Source: Cristatella mucedo
Taxonomy: Eukaryota > Bryozoa > Phylactolaemata > Cristatellidae
Length of the DNA stretch: 64,000 nt
NCBI GenBank assembly: GCA_009760855.2
Contig: WPIO01000008.1
Span: 9,723,001 to 9,787,000, forward strand
Reading direction: 5' to 3'
Shown here piece after piece: positions 35,171 to 48,339 of this stretch. The translations under genes were made by a program, and so were the position numbers. The notes beneath the pieces were generated by a model that saw only the letters and a list, made by a program, of their open reading frames with translations, searched no databases and had not been told where the DNA came from. How positions within the stretch are numbered: the first letter of the stretch is position 1; each line of letters starts with the position of its first letter.

Positions 35171-35596
35171 ATAATTCATAACAGCCTAATGTTATTGTTG
35201 GATCCAGCCAAATCAAATCGTCACGGTTTTGTTCCACTTCGTTACTGTCATTTGCAGCTCAAGCTGCTGTGCTTGTTGACTTGTATCACTGTTGTCAGGC
35301 ACTTGTATTAAACTTAAGCCCCCCCCCCCGACTACCGAGGAATAATAAATGTCTACCCCTATACTTGCTGTGACCTTCTGTTGCGACTGTTTGTTTGTTT
35401 TCCAAACCATGGCCACTACTCTACCGTGCCCACTCATACTTCTTCAGGCCGAGTGTGCATTCTGGACCTCCTGAAATATCACAGTATTCCGAAACGTTGT
35501 CGAACCCTACCATAGCACTTCCACAATTAATACTGTACAGTGACTGATGCTTCAGAAAAATAAGGTTGGTACCACAAATGTGCATCTCAGCTCAAG

Positions 35597-35598
<2 letters not shown>

Positions 35599-35648
<50 letters not shown>

Positions 35649-35745
35649 TCTCTCTCTCGTTTTCTCTTGCTCTCTCTCGTTTTCTTTATCTCTCTATTTC
35701 TGTCCCTCTCTCTCTCTTTACTGCTCTCCTTCTCTATCTTCATCA
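35599..35745. repeat. (CT)n tract
   Basis: A pure CT run to about 35643, then CT with CGTTTT and TTTAT interruptions. Confidence 0.95.
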
Positions 35746-35778
35746 ATGCATCTCTTTGGGCCAGGATTTTAAAATAAA

Positions 35779-35858
35779 GACTAGCTGATTTAACAACCTC
35801 GTTTACATAGTGAATAGAAAAGCCCTTTCGGCTATTACTCCTGCTTGCAGTGAACAAA
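35779..35858 (-). repeat. SINE family B, 3' part
   Basis: GACTAGCTGATTTAACAACC and AGCCCTTTCGGCTATTACTC on the plus strand match the 3' half of the 30184 copy. The tRNA-like head is absent. Confidence 0.6.
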
Positions 35859-35937
35859 ACTCACCGACATTCAACATGGACCCACATATCGACCAACGAT
35901 CAACCTCATGGTAATCAGATGGCCGAGCAGCTCTTAC

Positions 35938-36316
35938 CTGGACCAGCTGTTTTGATGACTGCTGTGTTAAGATCTGCTTGGGTAGCCGCATGATCGGCCG
36001 GCCGAGTACCAACCTTGCTCTGCTCTTTTTGACCCATTAAGGTCACCGGGAGTGAGTGCTCGGCTGTGGCAAACATACGCGACTGCAGAGAACCTTTGCC
36101 GAGGGTCATGCAGAAGCACGAGGCAAAGGCTGCACAAGCAGCAGTATTAACAGCATTAGCAGGTGTGGAAGCACTCCCAGACGATTCGATGCAGCCACTG
36201 TCGACTAGTTTGGTCGATACAGGTTCATCGAAGACATCCATTAAATAGAACGGCATTAAGCTCAGTTGCAATTCCAGTCGGCCGATGGTCAAATGAAGCT
36301 TGAGAGTGTGCAAGTT
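35938..36316 (-). CDS. Putative internal exon, unknown protein
   Basis: On the minus strand the frame is open from an acceptor (CGCCTTGTGAGTCAG) at 36317 to a strong donor (GGTCCAG then GTAAGAG, exon end 35938). The length of 379 nt gives phase 0 in and phase 1 out. It reads NLHTLKLHLTIGRLELQLSL, MPFYLMDVFDEPVSTKLVDS, then an Ala/Ser/Thr-rich linker and SLPVTLMGQKEQSKVGTRP. The hydrophobic-polar alternation at the start suggests beta strands. I recognise no family. It could be the N-terminal part of the protease gene or a separate gene. Confidence 0.4.
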
Positions 36317-36804
36317 CTGACTCACAAGGCGACTACAACAGATAGCCTGTGCATGCAGCCATGTGCAGCATGCATAAGCTATTGGATGCTAAACAAATGC
36401 AAAACACAGAGTCTCTCCTGAGTTGCACTATCTGATTCGATAATAATGACCCAAAATAGGTTGACGATCAACAGAGTGCATTTCAATGCAAAAGATGGAT
36501 ATGACAATGACTGGAATGGCAGTGATTTTGAAACCAGGGCCTCACCAGCTCCCAGTCGCCGTGAGCACAAGCTCAGGCATATAATTACCTTGCTATCTGG
36601 CTTTGTTAGCCATAGAATATCCAGTGGCTGGATACTAAGATAAGTGGCTCCTTGAATAGCTTGGTCACAGTCAGTTGCAGAGGATCCTTGCTGCTTGCTC
36701 TAAAGTAGAATCAGGATGGACATGATCCGATAATTTATAGGCATTTAAACATTTTAAGCCCAGAGAAAATTCAAATTAAGAAAATAATAAATAATAATCT
36801 CATT
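36317..36804. other. No feature recognised
   Basis: No coding block or recurring repeat seen between the putative exon and the CT tract. Confidence 0.25.
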
Positions 36805-36834
36805 CTCCCTTTCTCTCTGTGTCTCGCTGTCTCT

Positions 36835-36882
<48 letters not shown>

Positions 36883-37110
36883 CTCTCTCATTCTGTGTCA
36901 AGGTCTTTGTGTCTCTCTATCCTATCTCTTTTTAGGTCTTTATGTCTGCCTCTCTGTCTCTGGCTTGTCTCTGGTTGGGCATTAATCTCAATCTCTTTTC
37001 GGTCTGTCCATCTATTTTCGTCTGCCTGTCTCACCTGTCTGTCTCTCATTCTGCCAGTCTATCTGACTTACTCTGACCCTCTCTTTCTCTCTCCTTGTCT
37101 TTCTCTCTCG
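36805..37110. repeat. Imperfect (CT)n-rich tract
   Basis: One pure CT run at about 36839-36878, then C/T-rich sequence with GTCT, GCCT and TTTT interruptions. Confidence 0.9.
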
Positions 37111-37547
37111 GTCTCTTTGGTACAAGATAGAACGAATGCATTTTGCGTAAGTAAAATGCATACAATTACGGTACCCAAAAGTATATTTTGTAAATTGCTG
37201 GGCATCACTACCAAGCAGGCAATTTTTTCAAATTCAAAATTAAACCAACTTAAAAAAGGTGCTCTACAAGATTACTAGCAGCATGCAGAATATTAAAATG
37301 GGTAGGCATCTTGAGTATCGTGAAACATGGCAACTACATGATAGATAAACTACAAATCAATGCACAAGCATTTGCTTCTAACAGTCTATGAGCACTAGCT
37401 GTCTGGAAAATTTACCAAAAGATAAACAAAATGGTTAAGCATCAACCAAGCTACAAGGCGTGAATGAGCATCCCTGGTGACATTAGGGATGGGTGAACTC
37501 ATTATTAGCTCCGTGCTCCTGATCTAGTAGGCATTGCTTTAATATCA

Positions 37548-38300
37548 ATAATAATTATTATTACAATAATTAATATGTATTGCATAGACAGAGAACTAAA
37601 TTTGCATAGAAAGACAACTAAATCTCACTCTAGGCATTCAACATATGCTAGAAAAGGATCATGCCAACTGATTAGTGGTAACGTGAACGGCATCAGAACC
37701 AATTAGTTACAAAGGATAACTCAAAGGGACAAAGTAACTAACTGCATTGATGAGCACTCAGGCTTTTAGCATCATTTTACATGTCAAGTCAGGGTGTTCG
37801 TATTGTCAGTCAAGGGTGAGTTCCAGCTTTGGGAGCATGCGAACTCAAGACAGTGAAGATATGAAAATCGTCAAGTCACAAGAGCTGGTGGTATAATGGA
37901 TGCCAAGCCTGATTAGGAAGTATTTCCAATAGCTAGCCCGAAGTAAGAGAAGTAGAGGACCTAATAGTGTGAGACACAGCCGTGAAGCCGATATGATGGT
38001 TGATGAGGAGCGAGTGGAGGTCGGTGAGAAGTTGTTAATGAGAGTGTGAAATTCATGACTGACAAGCTTTACTGCTGGTTTTTGGTACCAACTTTGATTG
38101 CATACGCAGAAGACGTGCAAGTAGAGACTAAAAGAAATCTTGACAGGATGTCGCAAATACACTGATACCCAGCTTGGCTGCGGTATCTTTAAGTAAGCAA
38201 GCTCAAATTATTGCAATGCTAGGTGGCTAAAATTAGGCAGACTTAACAGTGGAGCTTATGTTGTATTCTGGGGAAATGATACTTCGAAAGAATGCCACAT
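37548..38300 (-). repeat. LINE copy, reverse orientation, degenerate
   Basis: Its left end on the plus strand is an AATAATTATTATTACAATAA tail followed by ACTAAATCTCACTCTAGGCA, the reverse complement of the LINE 3' end. Rightwards come CTTTGGGAGCATGCGAACTC and, at 38180-38270, AGCAAGCTCAAATTATTGCA, TAAAATTAGGCAGACTTAAC and GTGGAGCTTATGTTGTATTC. Confidence 0.7.
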
Positions 38301-38724
38301 CCCATACAAAGGCTACAAGAGTATGATTGCCCAAACCATTTTGAGAATGATGTTTTCCTGTTTCTGAGAGGCATCAGGTTTACACATACCTATTAAGTTG
38401 ACAGTATCGTCATTCAATTTTGCAAAGTATGCTGCCATTCAAGTTCGTACGTCAAAAATACAGACTCGAGGGAGTTGAGAGAATCTAGGGTACAGAAGCA
38501 AGGAAGAATCCAAGGCCGGGTACAGCTGTCTGCTTAGGCAGGGCAACGAGTGCACATCAATGCAAGCCTAGATTGTGCCTGGAAATCAGATAGCCAATAT
38601 GAAAAGCGCAAATCGTGATAAGAAGTGATGACCTAGAATGGACTCCCTGGATGCCCCATAATTTAATGGTGCCCCTTCCCCCCCTCCGTGTGTATCCACC
38701 CACACATTCCGCATTCCTTCCACC

Positions 38725-38776
38725 GGTCCCCGGTGAAAAGCTACCGCTTTACCTAGTGTGCCATCACAGCAGTGTG
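38725..38776 (-). repeat. SINE family B, head only
   Basis: Read on the minus strand: GCTGTGATGGCACACTAGGT, AAAGCGGTAGCTTTTCACCG. These match the A-box region and the following arm of family B; the rest is missing or altered. Confidence 0.55.
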
Positions 38777-39044
38777 AAAGTAACAGATCAGAGAAAGCAT
38801 CACCAACGTCTTTAGTCGGCAAGATGGACTGTGCTACTGTGATCATGTGCCGGGTCTATTTGTAGCGTTAGGAATCACCCGTGACTTGAGTGAATGGAGC
38901 ATGCTCACAGATAGTTCATCCAAGAACTTAAAAGCCACGCTGCTTCATAATGGGAACAAGTACCCTTCTCTCCCTTTGACTCACTCTGTACACCTCAAAA
39001 AGGACTATGCCTTTGTCAAAATGCTGCTGAGTGCCCTAAATAAG

Positions 39045-39290
<246 letters not shown>

Positions 39291-39527
39291 TCGTGTGAGT
39301 GCCCAGCTATTGGAAGCACAAGTTAAAGCTGGTTTCTTCGTCGAACAGCAGATAGAAATGATAAAATAGTGTCACATATTTGTCTAAAACCTTGCAGGAC
39401 GAATAATGTGGCTTGGAACAGTTTCGTGGCAGTAATGCTTTCTGGTATGGCTTTCTGGGCAATCACAAGGCTGCAAACTATGAACCTCTGGTTTAGGCTC
39501 TCATAAAGAACAGCCTGAATTATAATA

Positions 39528-39712
39528 TAATAATATATAATTCATCTGCATAACACACTAAGAGAACTTAATCTCTATTCGGGGGCTTCACATATGCCAT
39601 GGGGCTCACCCCACAACCTAGGTCATCACAAATATTCACCTTGACCTTGGCTGAGTCAAGCACCTTGACCTTGGTTGAGGCTGGCATCTCAACCACTGGG
39701 CCAAGTCTGAAC
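39528..39712 (-). repeat. tRNA-derived SINE, family A, diverged copy
   Basis: CTAAGAGAACTTAATCTCTA, TTCACATATGCCATGGGGCT, CACAACCTAGGTCATC and CAACCACTGGGCCAAG on the plus strand follow the reverse complement of the 15283 copy. An internal CACCTTGACCTTGG segment is duplicated. Confidence 0.7.
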
Positions 39713-40029
39713 GTCTCTTGAAGTTCATATTCTTAATACTAACCTTGAAACATTTATGGACAACATTTGAGCTTACTCCGAGGAGCAACTCGAGCACTTT
39801 CACCTGGCCCATACTGGACTTTGAACGTAGTTACTGAGGACAGCATAAGGAAACACAATGACGGATATGTTTCGGGGCTTTTTAGAGAGAGCGATTTGCA
39901 GTAAATCTGCAAATCTAGTACATTAATGTAATTGTTATAATGTATCTCTGTCTGTAACTCCACAAAGCCACAAAGACGATGTGGTTGTTATGCAAGAGAG
40001 TTTTGTAAAGCACACTCACAGCTTAAGTG

Positions 40030-40500
40030 GCTTTCAGTACGAATTTAGTAGCCAACCAACAGACTTCATCACATGCAACAGAGAGAAAATGAAAAGCATA
40101 GCAGAGTCAGGAGAGCAGTTGAGGTAGTCAGTAACATGGAGGTAGCAGCTCAGGACGGCTGGAAAGGATGTGCCATAGTCGCCAGCAAGAGAGTAGTTGT
40201 CGTTGCATAAGAATTGTAGAAGTGAGTTCCACAGTCTAGGACCAGCAGAGCAAAAACTTCCGTCGCCAACGGTCTTTAAGCTGAGGAAGGAACACATAAT
40301 TTATTGTCCATAAAGGACCTGGGGGCACGAGAAGGCTGAAACTGGTGCAGCAGTTCAGCTAGGTATGGAGAAGCCAAGCCGTGGTGGGCCTTGTGGGTCA
40401 GTGTACAAACTCTGTTCATTTTTGTACTTGTTTGAGAAGTCATTTTGTAAGACTTAGGAACCATTGGATGCAAGTTCGTCAGTTTTCTCATCGGAATCAG
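40030..40500 (-). repeat. LINE fragment of a second family
   Basis: The minus-strand frames read THKAHHGLASPYLAELLHQF, APRSFMDNKLCVPSSA and GDGSFCSAGPRLWNSLLQF. They match the conserved C-terminal pattern KALHGLAPPYLxxLL ... RxFSxAAPRLWNSLP of CR1/L2-like LINEs, with different wording from the 33 kb family. A frame break separates the halves. Confidence 0.65.
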
Positions 40501-40629
40501 GTTAATTTCAAGGTAGTGCCCGGATCACTAAAGCAAATGTTTGTATGGAATAACGGCGATTTTCAATACTTCTGATGCATAAGCAAAAGCATAGAAAATA
40601 GCAAGTCCACCCAGACAAAAATTTGTTTG

Positions 40630-41470
40630 CATAATATAATAATAATAATACAGAACCCTAAGAGGAACTAATCTCTAACAAGGCACAATTCAGCTTGCTG
40701 CGAGAGCATCAATACCCAAGGGTTAGTGACACGCACGCTATCAACAATGCAAAAGCAGACAATCATCATGTCAGCATGCTGAAGCAAACATAGAGACACT
40801 CATGGCCACCAGTAAGTAAGACATCTGGCCAGTAGCATGCACAGAATCATACATATGTACATGCATTCAAAGCACACAGTAAGAAAAAGTAAGACAGGTT
40901 CACTTAGGCAAACAAAAAGTTTATCTGAATAGATTCGTCTTTAATATTGCCTTAAAGGATATAAAGTCATTACAGGTAGTGACCGTATCCGGAAGCGAGG
41001 TTCAGACTTTCTACGCCACCGAGCTGAAGGCTCGATTGCCAAAATATTTCAATTGAGTGTAAGAGACTTTGAGACGCCGAGGAAGCGGGAGATGCGAGTG
41101 GAGGAGCAAGGTTGTCAGATAGGTAGCCTGGTGCAAGCGATTGAAGTTACTCATATGACAGACAGACTAAGGAGCTTGAAATTAATACGATGCTCGATGA
41201 GCAGCAAGAGAAGCTCAGAAAGTGGCAGCTATTGAAATGACGAGGTAGTTATGCAACTGATGACAGACCAGACACACCGATGAGTTTTGCAAAAGGTTGC
41301 AGACGATTAAGAGTACAGAGCGAGAGTCTTTAATAAATGGAATTGCAATAATCTTCACACGAGGTAACACAAATGTGAATTAGCTTGGCTGCCGTACTCT
41401 TATCTAAGCAGCCCCCCTGCTTTTGGCAATGTTTCCACGCTGAAAATAGACTTGTATCACCATCGAGCAA
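40630..41470 (-). repeat. LINE remnant, reverse orientation
   Basis: The left end is TAATAATAATAATACAGAAC and CCTAAGAGGAACTAATCTCT, the LINE/SINE 3' tail. At the right end the minus frame reads CLDKSTAAKLIHICVTSCED followed by YCNS, the CLDKDTxxxLVHxFVTSRLDYCNS motif. The middle is degenerate. Confidence 0.6.
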
Positions 41471-43063
41471 GAATAATGAAAATGAATTAGCAATGGCCAA
41501 TCTAACATTAGCAGCTTCAGGAAAGTGGCAACGGTTCAAGGAAATAAAAATGCTATATTTGAGTATCACTATTTTACTAAAAAAAAGACTAAATTTTCCA
41601 CAGTATCGTGCTTCATCATCACTAGAAAGAGTATTGTTTGTTCATGTCATAACTCGACTCCAGCAATCAAGCTGTTTTTTTCCGGAGAATGAAGTCACAT
41701 ATAGTGAGGCCATATCTGGTGGAGATCGACCAGCTGTTCATCATGCAGGAAATAAACTTGAGTAGCCATTGTAGACTTCCTGCCCTGCTAAACAAAACCG
41801 TAAGAGCCCGATTAATCTGGGCATAGCAAACCTTTTGAGAGCATTACAGTTGCTGTCTAATGGTCAAAAGATAACCAGGATCTTTCCTGGGCGTTCTCGG
41901 TATTTTGAGACAACACCGTTTTTCATCCGTTTAGATGCCTTTGAGGAATCAACCAAGTCAACCTGACTGGCTCAAGTATCCTGGCTCCTCTAGGAAGCCA
42001 GGGTATGCCCACAAGTCTAAATCTATGATTATTTTATCAATTTGTAAAAAAAATACCGTTGCTGGAAGCACCATGGATTGTACTCCGTTGGCAGCCTGCA
42101 CAGATCCTTCACCTTCAGCAAAATGGTCGTCAGCCGAATTGCTTGCTGCCATCTATCAGCAAAGCACCCCAGTTAATGGAAATTTGCACAGATCCATAAA
42201 ACAATGACAATCATGATAACCCCTGGCGCCTGATGGCCCTCACACATCAGGCTTGTACCCGTTTCCAATCAGCTTACACCTGCGTACACACAAAGCAGCT
42301 CTATGCATATACACAAGCACACGCACATACATGTGCATGTGCAAGCACACACACACACACGCGCACACAAACATGCAACACACACACTACTTACAGAACA
42401 TGGCCTAGACATGTGCTTTGGTGTCAGTGTGATGCACTAGCTTACAGACTGCATGTCTCACACCAGAGTCAGGCAGTTTTAATACAACAGATACCTTTGC
42501 AGCCAGTCCTTCATGCTAAACCTGGTTGAGCACAGGTGTGTACATGAATGTAGCACGCTATGAGTCATTGGAAGGGCTGAAATTTGATCATAAAACCAAT
42601 GGTAATAATTTTCTTGGCAACTGTTTTTTATCGTTTGGACTCGGGTCCTAAGGCAATGATTATTTGAACACATCCATGAGTTGCCAACCACAGATCCACA
42701 TCCATGGTGAGTTAAGAAAAGATCTATTCGAATGATACTGACAGCCAGCAAGCAAATACTGCGCAGACAGTTAGCCAAATCATCGACGCCCAGCAGCAAT
42801 CTCTCGATGGTATTTAGTCTATAAGGAGACAACATTTGGCAAATAATCGTGTGTACCACCACTTGACGGAATGCCTTTGCACATACTGGAATTATGGGTG
42901 GCGATCTACAATCTGACTGCTGTTATTGGTTTATTGCTTTACGCGATCCTTCTGGACCAGGGTAGAACAGGCTGATGCCTTCAGTGTGCAGCCCAAACTT
43001 TAAGGGCTGAATCATTGCAAGTGAGCATGGTGCAACCAAATCATGAAGTTACATCATCCTTCT
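41471..43063. other. No gene recognised
   Basis: It contains a short imperfect CA-rich stretch at 42300-42390. Open frames on both strands have no splice or motif support. Confidence 0.25.
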
Positions 43064-43069
43064 AGCCTT

Positions 43070-43165
43070 GAACTCATTTAGCCATTCAGCAGTCTCTTAC
43101 ATAACATAATCCTTCTAGCCTTGAACTCATTTAGCCATTCAACAGTCACTTACATTATGTCTGCA
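43070..43165 (+). repeat. Tandem duplication of about 51 bp
   Basis: ATCCTTCTAGCCTTGAACTC ATTTAGCCATTC occurs twice in a row with few changes, followed by CA(G/A)CAGTC-CTTACAT in both. Confidence 0.85.
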
Positions 43166-44039
43166 CAAGGCTTCGACAAAATCAGCCAATACATTGGAAT
43201 TTTGATCATAATACAATCTAAGTAAATTACTAATGTCCAAGACAAATAAAGCAAGTCTCTGATATGGATATCCAAAAGCTGTGAATAGCATGTTCTATAG
43301 CCAAACTGGAAGAGGCGAATTGGAGAGCCAAACTGGAAGAGGCCTTTCAGGAAAGCCCTGTTTTCAGCTTTATCAACGTACGAAAATTAAACCACAAATG
43401 TTTAAGATCATAGCTAAGGAAGCCTTACTAATTGTACACACATAAAGCCTAATGAACAACTGTGACTATGACGAACAGGCGGGTGTGCAGCTTGACATCA
43501 GCCGGCTGAATGCAATCTAAGTAGGACAGTGGCACTAGGCAAATTAACTTAATAGCACTGGCTATCTTATGCAAAGAGCTAGAAGTCAATCAGCCATTAA
43601 TCGCATAGATTTTACTCTTGACCTGTCTCTGCTTTGGATGGTTTCAAATTTGATCCCAGGCAAAATGCAATTTTTTTCAAGCACCCGGATATGAACTACT
43701 AAAGTGTCTATATCAGCAGACAATGATAGTGATAATGATAGTGCTGATAGGACCAGGCAACCCAATAATGTCTCCATATATCAAATAGTTAAGGCTACTT
43801 GGATGCCTCAACAACAACAACAAAATCCCCATTGATCTTTTGCTGAGGACCAAGTTGGGTAGAGTACTAAGTTGGGAGTGTGCTTTCAAAAACAGTGTAC
43901 TTGCCAAGATAAGCACATAATTTTCCTTAAACAAATCTTACTACCAACTACGTGCATGAGCTGCAGCTCGAGTCTCAAAGTCAGATGTCAATGGCTTGCT
44001 TAGTTGCTGTGCAACATTTTTAACTCTTGATAGGGCAAA
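43166..44039. other. No gene recognised
   Basis: A small local repeat GCCAAACTGGAAGAGGC occurs twice near 43300-43345. Nothing else is supported. Confidence 0.3.
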
Positions 44040-44300
44040 AACTAGCAAGGGCTGACCTCGAACTCAAAGCTTATGTGCATACTCGCCTATTTATGAAGGC
44101 CTGCATCAATAAAAGCAGCTCACTGCCTGTTGACTAGCTTTGCTAAGTCATGGTAGTTCCGTCACGGAAGACAATGCTGTACCATCTTGCAGCATGATAG
44201 AAGTGCACCATCATGCCACGTCTGCTACGCAATCGACCTTCTTGCTTTAATTCGTAGAGATTGCATAATTTGGCAACCTCAGATGTCAGTAAATAGCCAT
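44040..44300 (+). repeat. LTR-like sequence related to 34.6-35.2 kb
   Basis: AATAAAAGCAGCTCACTGCC, TTGACTAGCTTTGCTAAGTC, ATGGTAG and CTTTAATTCGTAGAGATTGC align with 34890-35100. AATAAA just before a GCTCACTGCC segment suits an LTR R region, but ends and target duplications were not found. Confidence 0.4.
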
Positions 44301-44890
44301 CGGTGCTAGCCGAAATCCTTTGAACCAGCCATGGCTTGGCTCCATCGCCTAACTGACCTTCAGCCTCAGTATTAGCCTCTTTCTGCCCTCGGATTTTTTA
44401 GGACCATTAATCAGCTGTCTGGTTTCGTTCATTTGACATGGCTGTTGACCAAAGAAGCATTGCTCTGCCGGTCCGGGTCAGTGGATGGTACGAAATGCTT
44501 GTACATCCATGATATCTCTTCTCCTGTTGCCGACCGACTCTGGCACATCCCTTACAGGAGTCCTTCATAGCTATATTTATATTTACATGTGCTTGGCACT
44601 ATCCACCAAATACGATAAGTATCAAAGACAGAAAGCATATCAAACTCGGCTAACTGGCAGCTTCCTGCCAAAGAAATTAGGTCATTTGGGCACTTCCTTT
44701 GCATACATAGCTGAGCAAGCTGGAGCAATAGGTGCCGGAAGTGGTAGCCTATAGCGATCCGTGGGCTGGGCTACTGGCTATCCGGCTGGCCTCAGCAGCT
44801 GGAGCAGCAGGCCGGGTACTAGCAAGCCAGCAGACCTTGCCTGCAGTCTGTGGGAACCCCCAGCCGAGACTCGAGTACATACATTGAGCC

Positions 44891-45056
44891 GTGATGGCAC
44901 ACTAGGTAAGGCGGTTGCTTTCACGACCTCGGTCCCGAGGTCGTGGGTTCGATTCCTGTGGTGGGCGATTCTTTATCGCCACTGCAAGCGGTGGTGATAG
45001 CCGTAAAGGCTCTTCTGTCGCTATACAAAAAGAGGCTGTTTAATCAGCTAGGATAC
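44891..45056 (+). repeat. tRNA-derived SINE, family B, best copy
   Basis: GTGATGGCACACTAGGTAAG (A-box-like), CACGACCTCGGTCCCGAGGT (arm), GTGGGTTCGATTCCTGTGGT (B-box-like), CACTGCAAGCGGTGGTGATA, CCGTAAAGGCTCTTCTGTCG and AAGAGGCTGTTTAATCAGC. Little diverged from 17416, so the family was active fairly recently. Confidence 0.9.
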
Positions 45057-47599
45057 ATTACTGCAGCTGCAGAGTATGTCCAAATAACCTGCTCTCCAAT
45101 TATCCACTGGGAAAGTTTTGATTCATAGCAAGGTGTTAATTAATTAATGCATGATAGGGGACTACTTCAAGCCAGGCTTCATGTTTTACCGGTGGACATA
45201 TAAAGCGGGACCGAGCGCACCCCTTCTGGGTCCATCGGGGGGGGGGAGGAGGGTTGGGAGTGGCACAGACGTAGACAAATATCGGCAAGCATACTGCTGG
45301 TGCTAATAGCGCCAGGGCCCTGACTATCGAACAGCAGTCACACACCGGTCAAGTGGCTATTGTCAGTAGCTTTTTGTTTATCAAGTCAGGGCCACACCCA
45401 TCTGCTTTATTGCAAACGCTTATGCAACTCTGCCACGGGGCATTACGTGAGGTATTGCTGGCCATCACTGCTCTGAACGTCCAGCAATGCCACATTTGAA
45501 GCCAGAGCCCTGTTTTCAGCATAAAATCGCTCAGGGCAGAGGTTGGCTTTAAGCAGGTCTGTTTCCCTGCAAACTGCAAGCCACAAATAGTTAAGGCCAC
45601 CGATTTTGCTTGGGGGCATCGAGGAGGAGATTAGGCTAACACCTGCATAAAAACGTAGGGATCCAAGACCAGGTGTCACAACGGCATCTAGCAGCTATAA
45701 TTATTCATGTGGCATTTGTCGATGGGCAATGCTGGTCATAGCTGATCGGCAATTGAAATGACTCAATAAAGCATCGATGGCTGGAAGGACCCCCCCCCCA
45801 AAAAAAACAGCTTGTAGAGACTGCCAGCCACGCAATAGCTGTTGCATCAGCCCGACTGGAGCCCCGTGCAGGCAATTAGAGAATTGCTGAGCATAGCAAT
45901 CGATCAACACACAGCAATGACGTGGCAGCTCCCTGGGGGGGGGGGCACTGGCTCCTCTACAGGAGTGTGAGTAGGGTCGGATGTTGGCATTTGACAGGAC
46001 CAGGGTGGTGAATGATCAATAAGGATTTTAATGAGCATATAGCCGAGAAATGCTCACCAAATCGCACACACATCTGCTTAAAAAATCCCACTGCCGTGGA
46101 TAGATCAAGATTGCTAGCCTGCTGTAATAAGCACATCTAGCTAAACAGTACACATTCTCATTCCATTAGGCTTTCTCGAGCAGAAGGGTAAGCTTTGCTG
46201 CACCTGATTCTTTTTCAGCCTAAAATTTGAAGGGTTGTCTGGCCTAATTTTGACCACATTCGTAGCTACAAGACTTCATTGATATACAACAACAGGCATT
46301 CACAAAGCCAAGCAGCCAGGCACAATTCGGTGTTGCTTCGGACACTGACCGAGGACTTTGATCTTTCTGCCGGCTCGGGTGCTTTGTCGATGCCCCATAA
46401 CAGTGCAGCACTAAAAATATTTCAAAATAGGTATATACTAAATATACTCCCTAAATATGAGACTATGTCACTCCCTAAATATGAGACTATGTCACAAGGA
46501 TTATACAATTGGTGATAGTCGTTAAGGCACTTCTGCTGCCACATAAATGAGGCTGTTAAATCTGGTAATAAATCACATTATCATTAGCAGAAAATAGCAG
46601 CACGAGCAATCCCGAACAGGAATGCCCCTCTTCCTAGCCGTCGGTCACACAAAATACTAACTTTGCATGCCACGTCAGCTGTCAGCTCACTGCTGCACTT
46701 GGGAGCCCCTCAGAACCCTCACGTCCCAACCTTGACCTCTCCAGAGGAAGCCAATCACATGGAGGTGATGAGGCCAGGCGATTTGGCTGACGATCAAGCC
46801 CAATCAGGTCGGTTCGCGAGGAGACAGGGCCTCCATGCTCCTGCCCACTTCCTGATCCACAGAGAAAGTGGAACGCCACCAGCACAGCCTTGCACACTCG
46901 TGGTACTTGCCTGAGTCTCTGGCTGGAGTAGCCTATTTCGATAACGATAGTTCACTTGACAATAGACGTGCCATGTCCGCTCCCTTGAAAGACGAAAGAC
47001 GGGGAAGGTCCTTGCAATAGCCATAGACCATAGCCTTTCTTCCTAGAGCTTAGGCAGTGGAAAACTGCTTGCCTTCATCACTTCATTGAATACCTCACTG
47101 GATTTTTTCAGATTCTGGGCCACAGAAGGGGATTCCCAACCTCGGACCCAGCTCAGCTTGTTTCGCAAGCATTGGGTGCTTCTTGGTAGCAGCCATTGTG
47201 CACTACACTAATGTCAACCAATAAAAGCTCAGCGGACACTGAGGCCAGAATCTGATGCAAGCGTGCCTGAGCGGCCAAAGTGCAAGCGCTCCTCTACTCA
47301 TGTGACCAGCCATCACATACTTTAACCCCACGATATGCAGCTGACACCTGCTTCCGCGAATTGCATCAGCCTGACATCATAGCGGCGGCGCATCTCATCT
47401 GCCGCCGACTGAAATATGCCAGCTATAGGCCAGCGGTCTTTATTTCAACCGTGCTTAAGCAAGCGCTCGTCACTGTGCGGCGTAACACAGTGGTCGATGA
47501 TACCAGCCACCGATGGCCACGGATAGCGCCTTCAAAGCAGCCGCAGCCACTGTCAGCCGCAAGTCATTTCTCGCGAAGCGCGCGCGCTTAGCAACAATA
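45057..47599. other. No gene recognised; short tandem and SINE pieces
   Basis: It contains G/C homopolymers (near 45236-45246, 45790, 45936), a tandem duplication of CTCCCTAAATATGAGACTAT GTCA at 46447-46495, and a family-B SINE 3' piece at about 46505-46570 (GGTGATAGTCGTTAAGGCAC, ATGAGGCTGTTAAATC). Confidence 0.4.
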
Positions 47600-48115
47600 A
47601 AAACCTGCACGTCTGGCCCACATGACATCCGCAGTTGCAGTCAATTAAGACCCGACGCCGTGAGAGAACCGAGCGACAGTCGGCGGGCACGGTGCCCTCA
47701 GCAGGACCGGTAGCTCAGCTTGGCCGGGCTCTGGCGAAAACTCGACGCACTGGCTAGCTCACAGACCAACGCAGAGAGAGCGAACGGGCCCTGCTGCGCT
47801 GCAAAAAGAATGCCAGCATTCGCCAGCGCAGCAGTGGGGCGGCCGCGGCTGTAGCCGCGCACGCCCACCCGCCGCCGGATAGCGCTGCGAGCGCACCATT
47901 GCGCTCAAGGCGCGTGCACGGTAGCGCCACAGCGAAAGCCGGTCGCGCGCGAGGTCAGGGCACAAACGGAAGGCGCGAGAGAGCCATTGCGGCCGACCGA
48001 CCGGCGACGCTCTGCGCCGAACTGCCGGGCAGGCAGGATAAACCCGGGAGCACGGCGAGCGGTCGCACGTACGAGTCGACTCACCGTCGCGCGTCGGTGA
48101 TCATCCACAGCGAGG
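47600..48115 (-). promoter_or_regulatory. CpG-rich block with possible first exon
   Basis: This is the densest CpG region between 24 and 54 kb. On the minus strand ATGATCACCGACGCGCGACG (48104-48085) is followed directly by GTGAGTCG, a strong donor. It could therefore be a promoter and a very short first coding exon (MITDAR plus two bases) of a gene running left. No matching downstream exon was identified, so this stays a guess. Confidence 0.3.
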
Positions 48116-48339
48116 CCTTTACAGTGGCGAACAAAGCAGCAGATGCGACGCAATCACTTTAATAAAATAATCCTGGCAAATCACAAGCACGAGACGTGCA
48201 AAATGCCAACTGCGTAAAGCTCAACACACGTTGGGGGAAGCCCGGAATATAAAGGTCAAGGCCATAAATCGACTCAATGATTGCCGGGGCGTGGCTGCCA
48301 AGAAGATTGACAGGTAGCGTTAAAAAGAAAAAATGCAAG

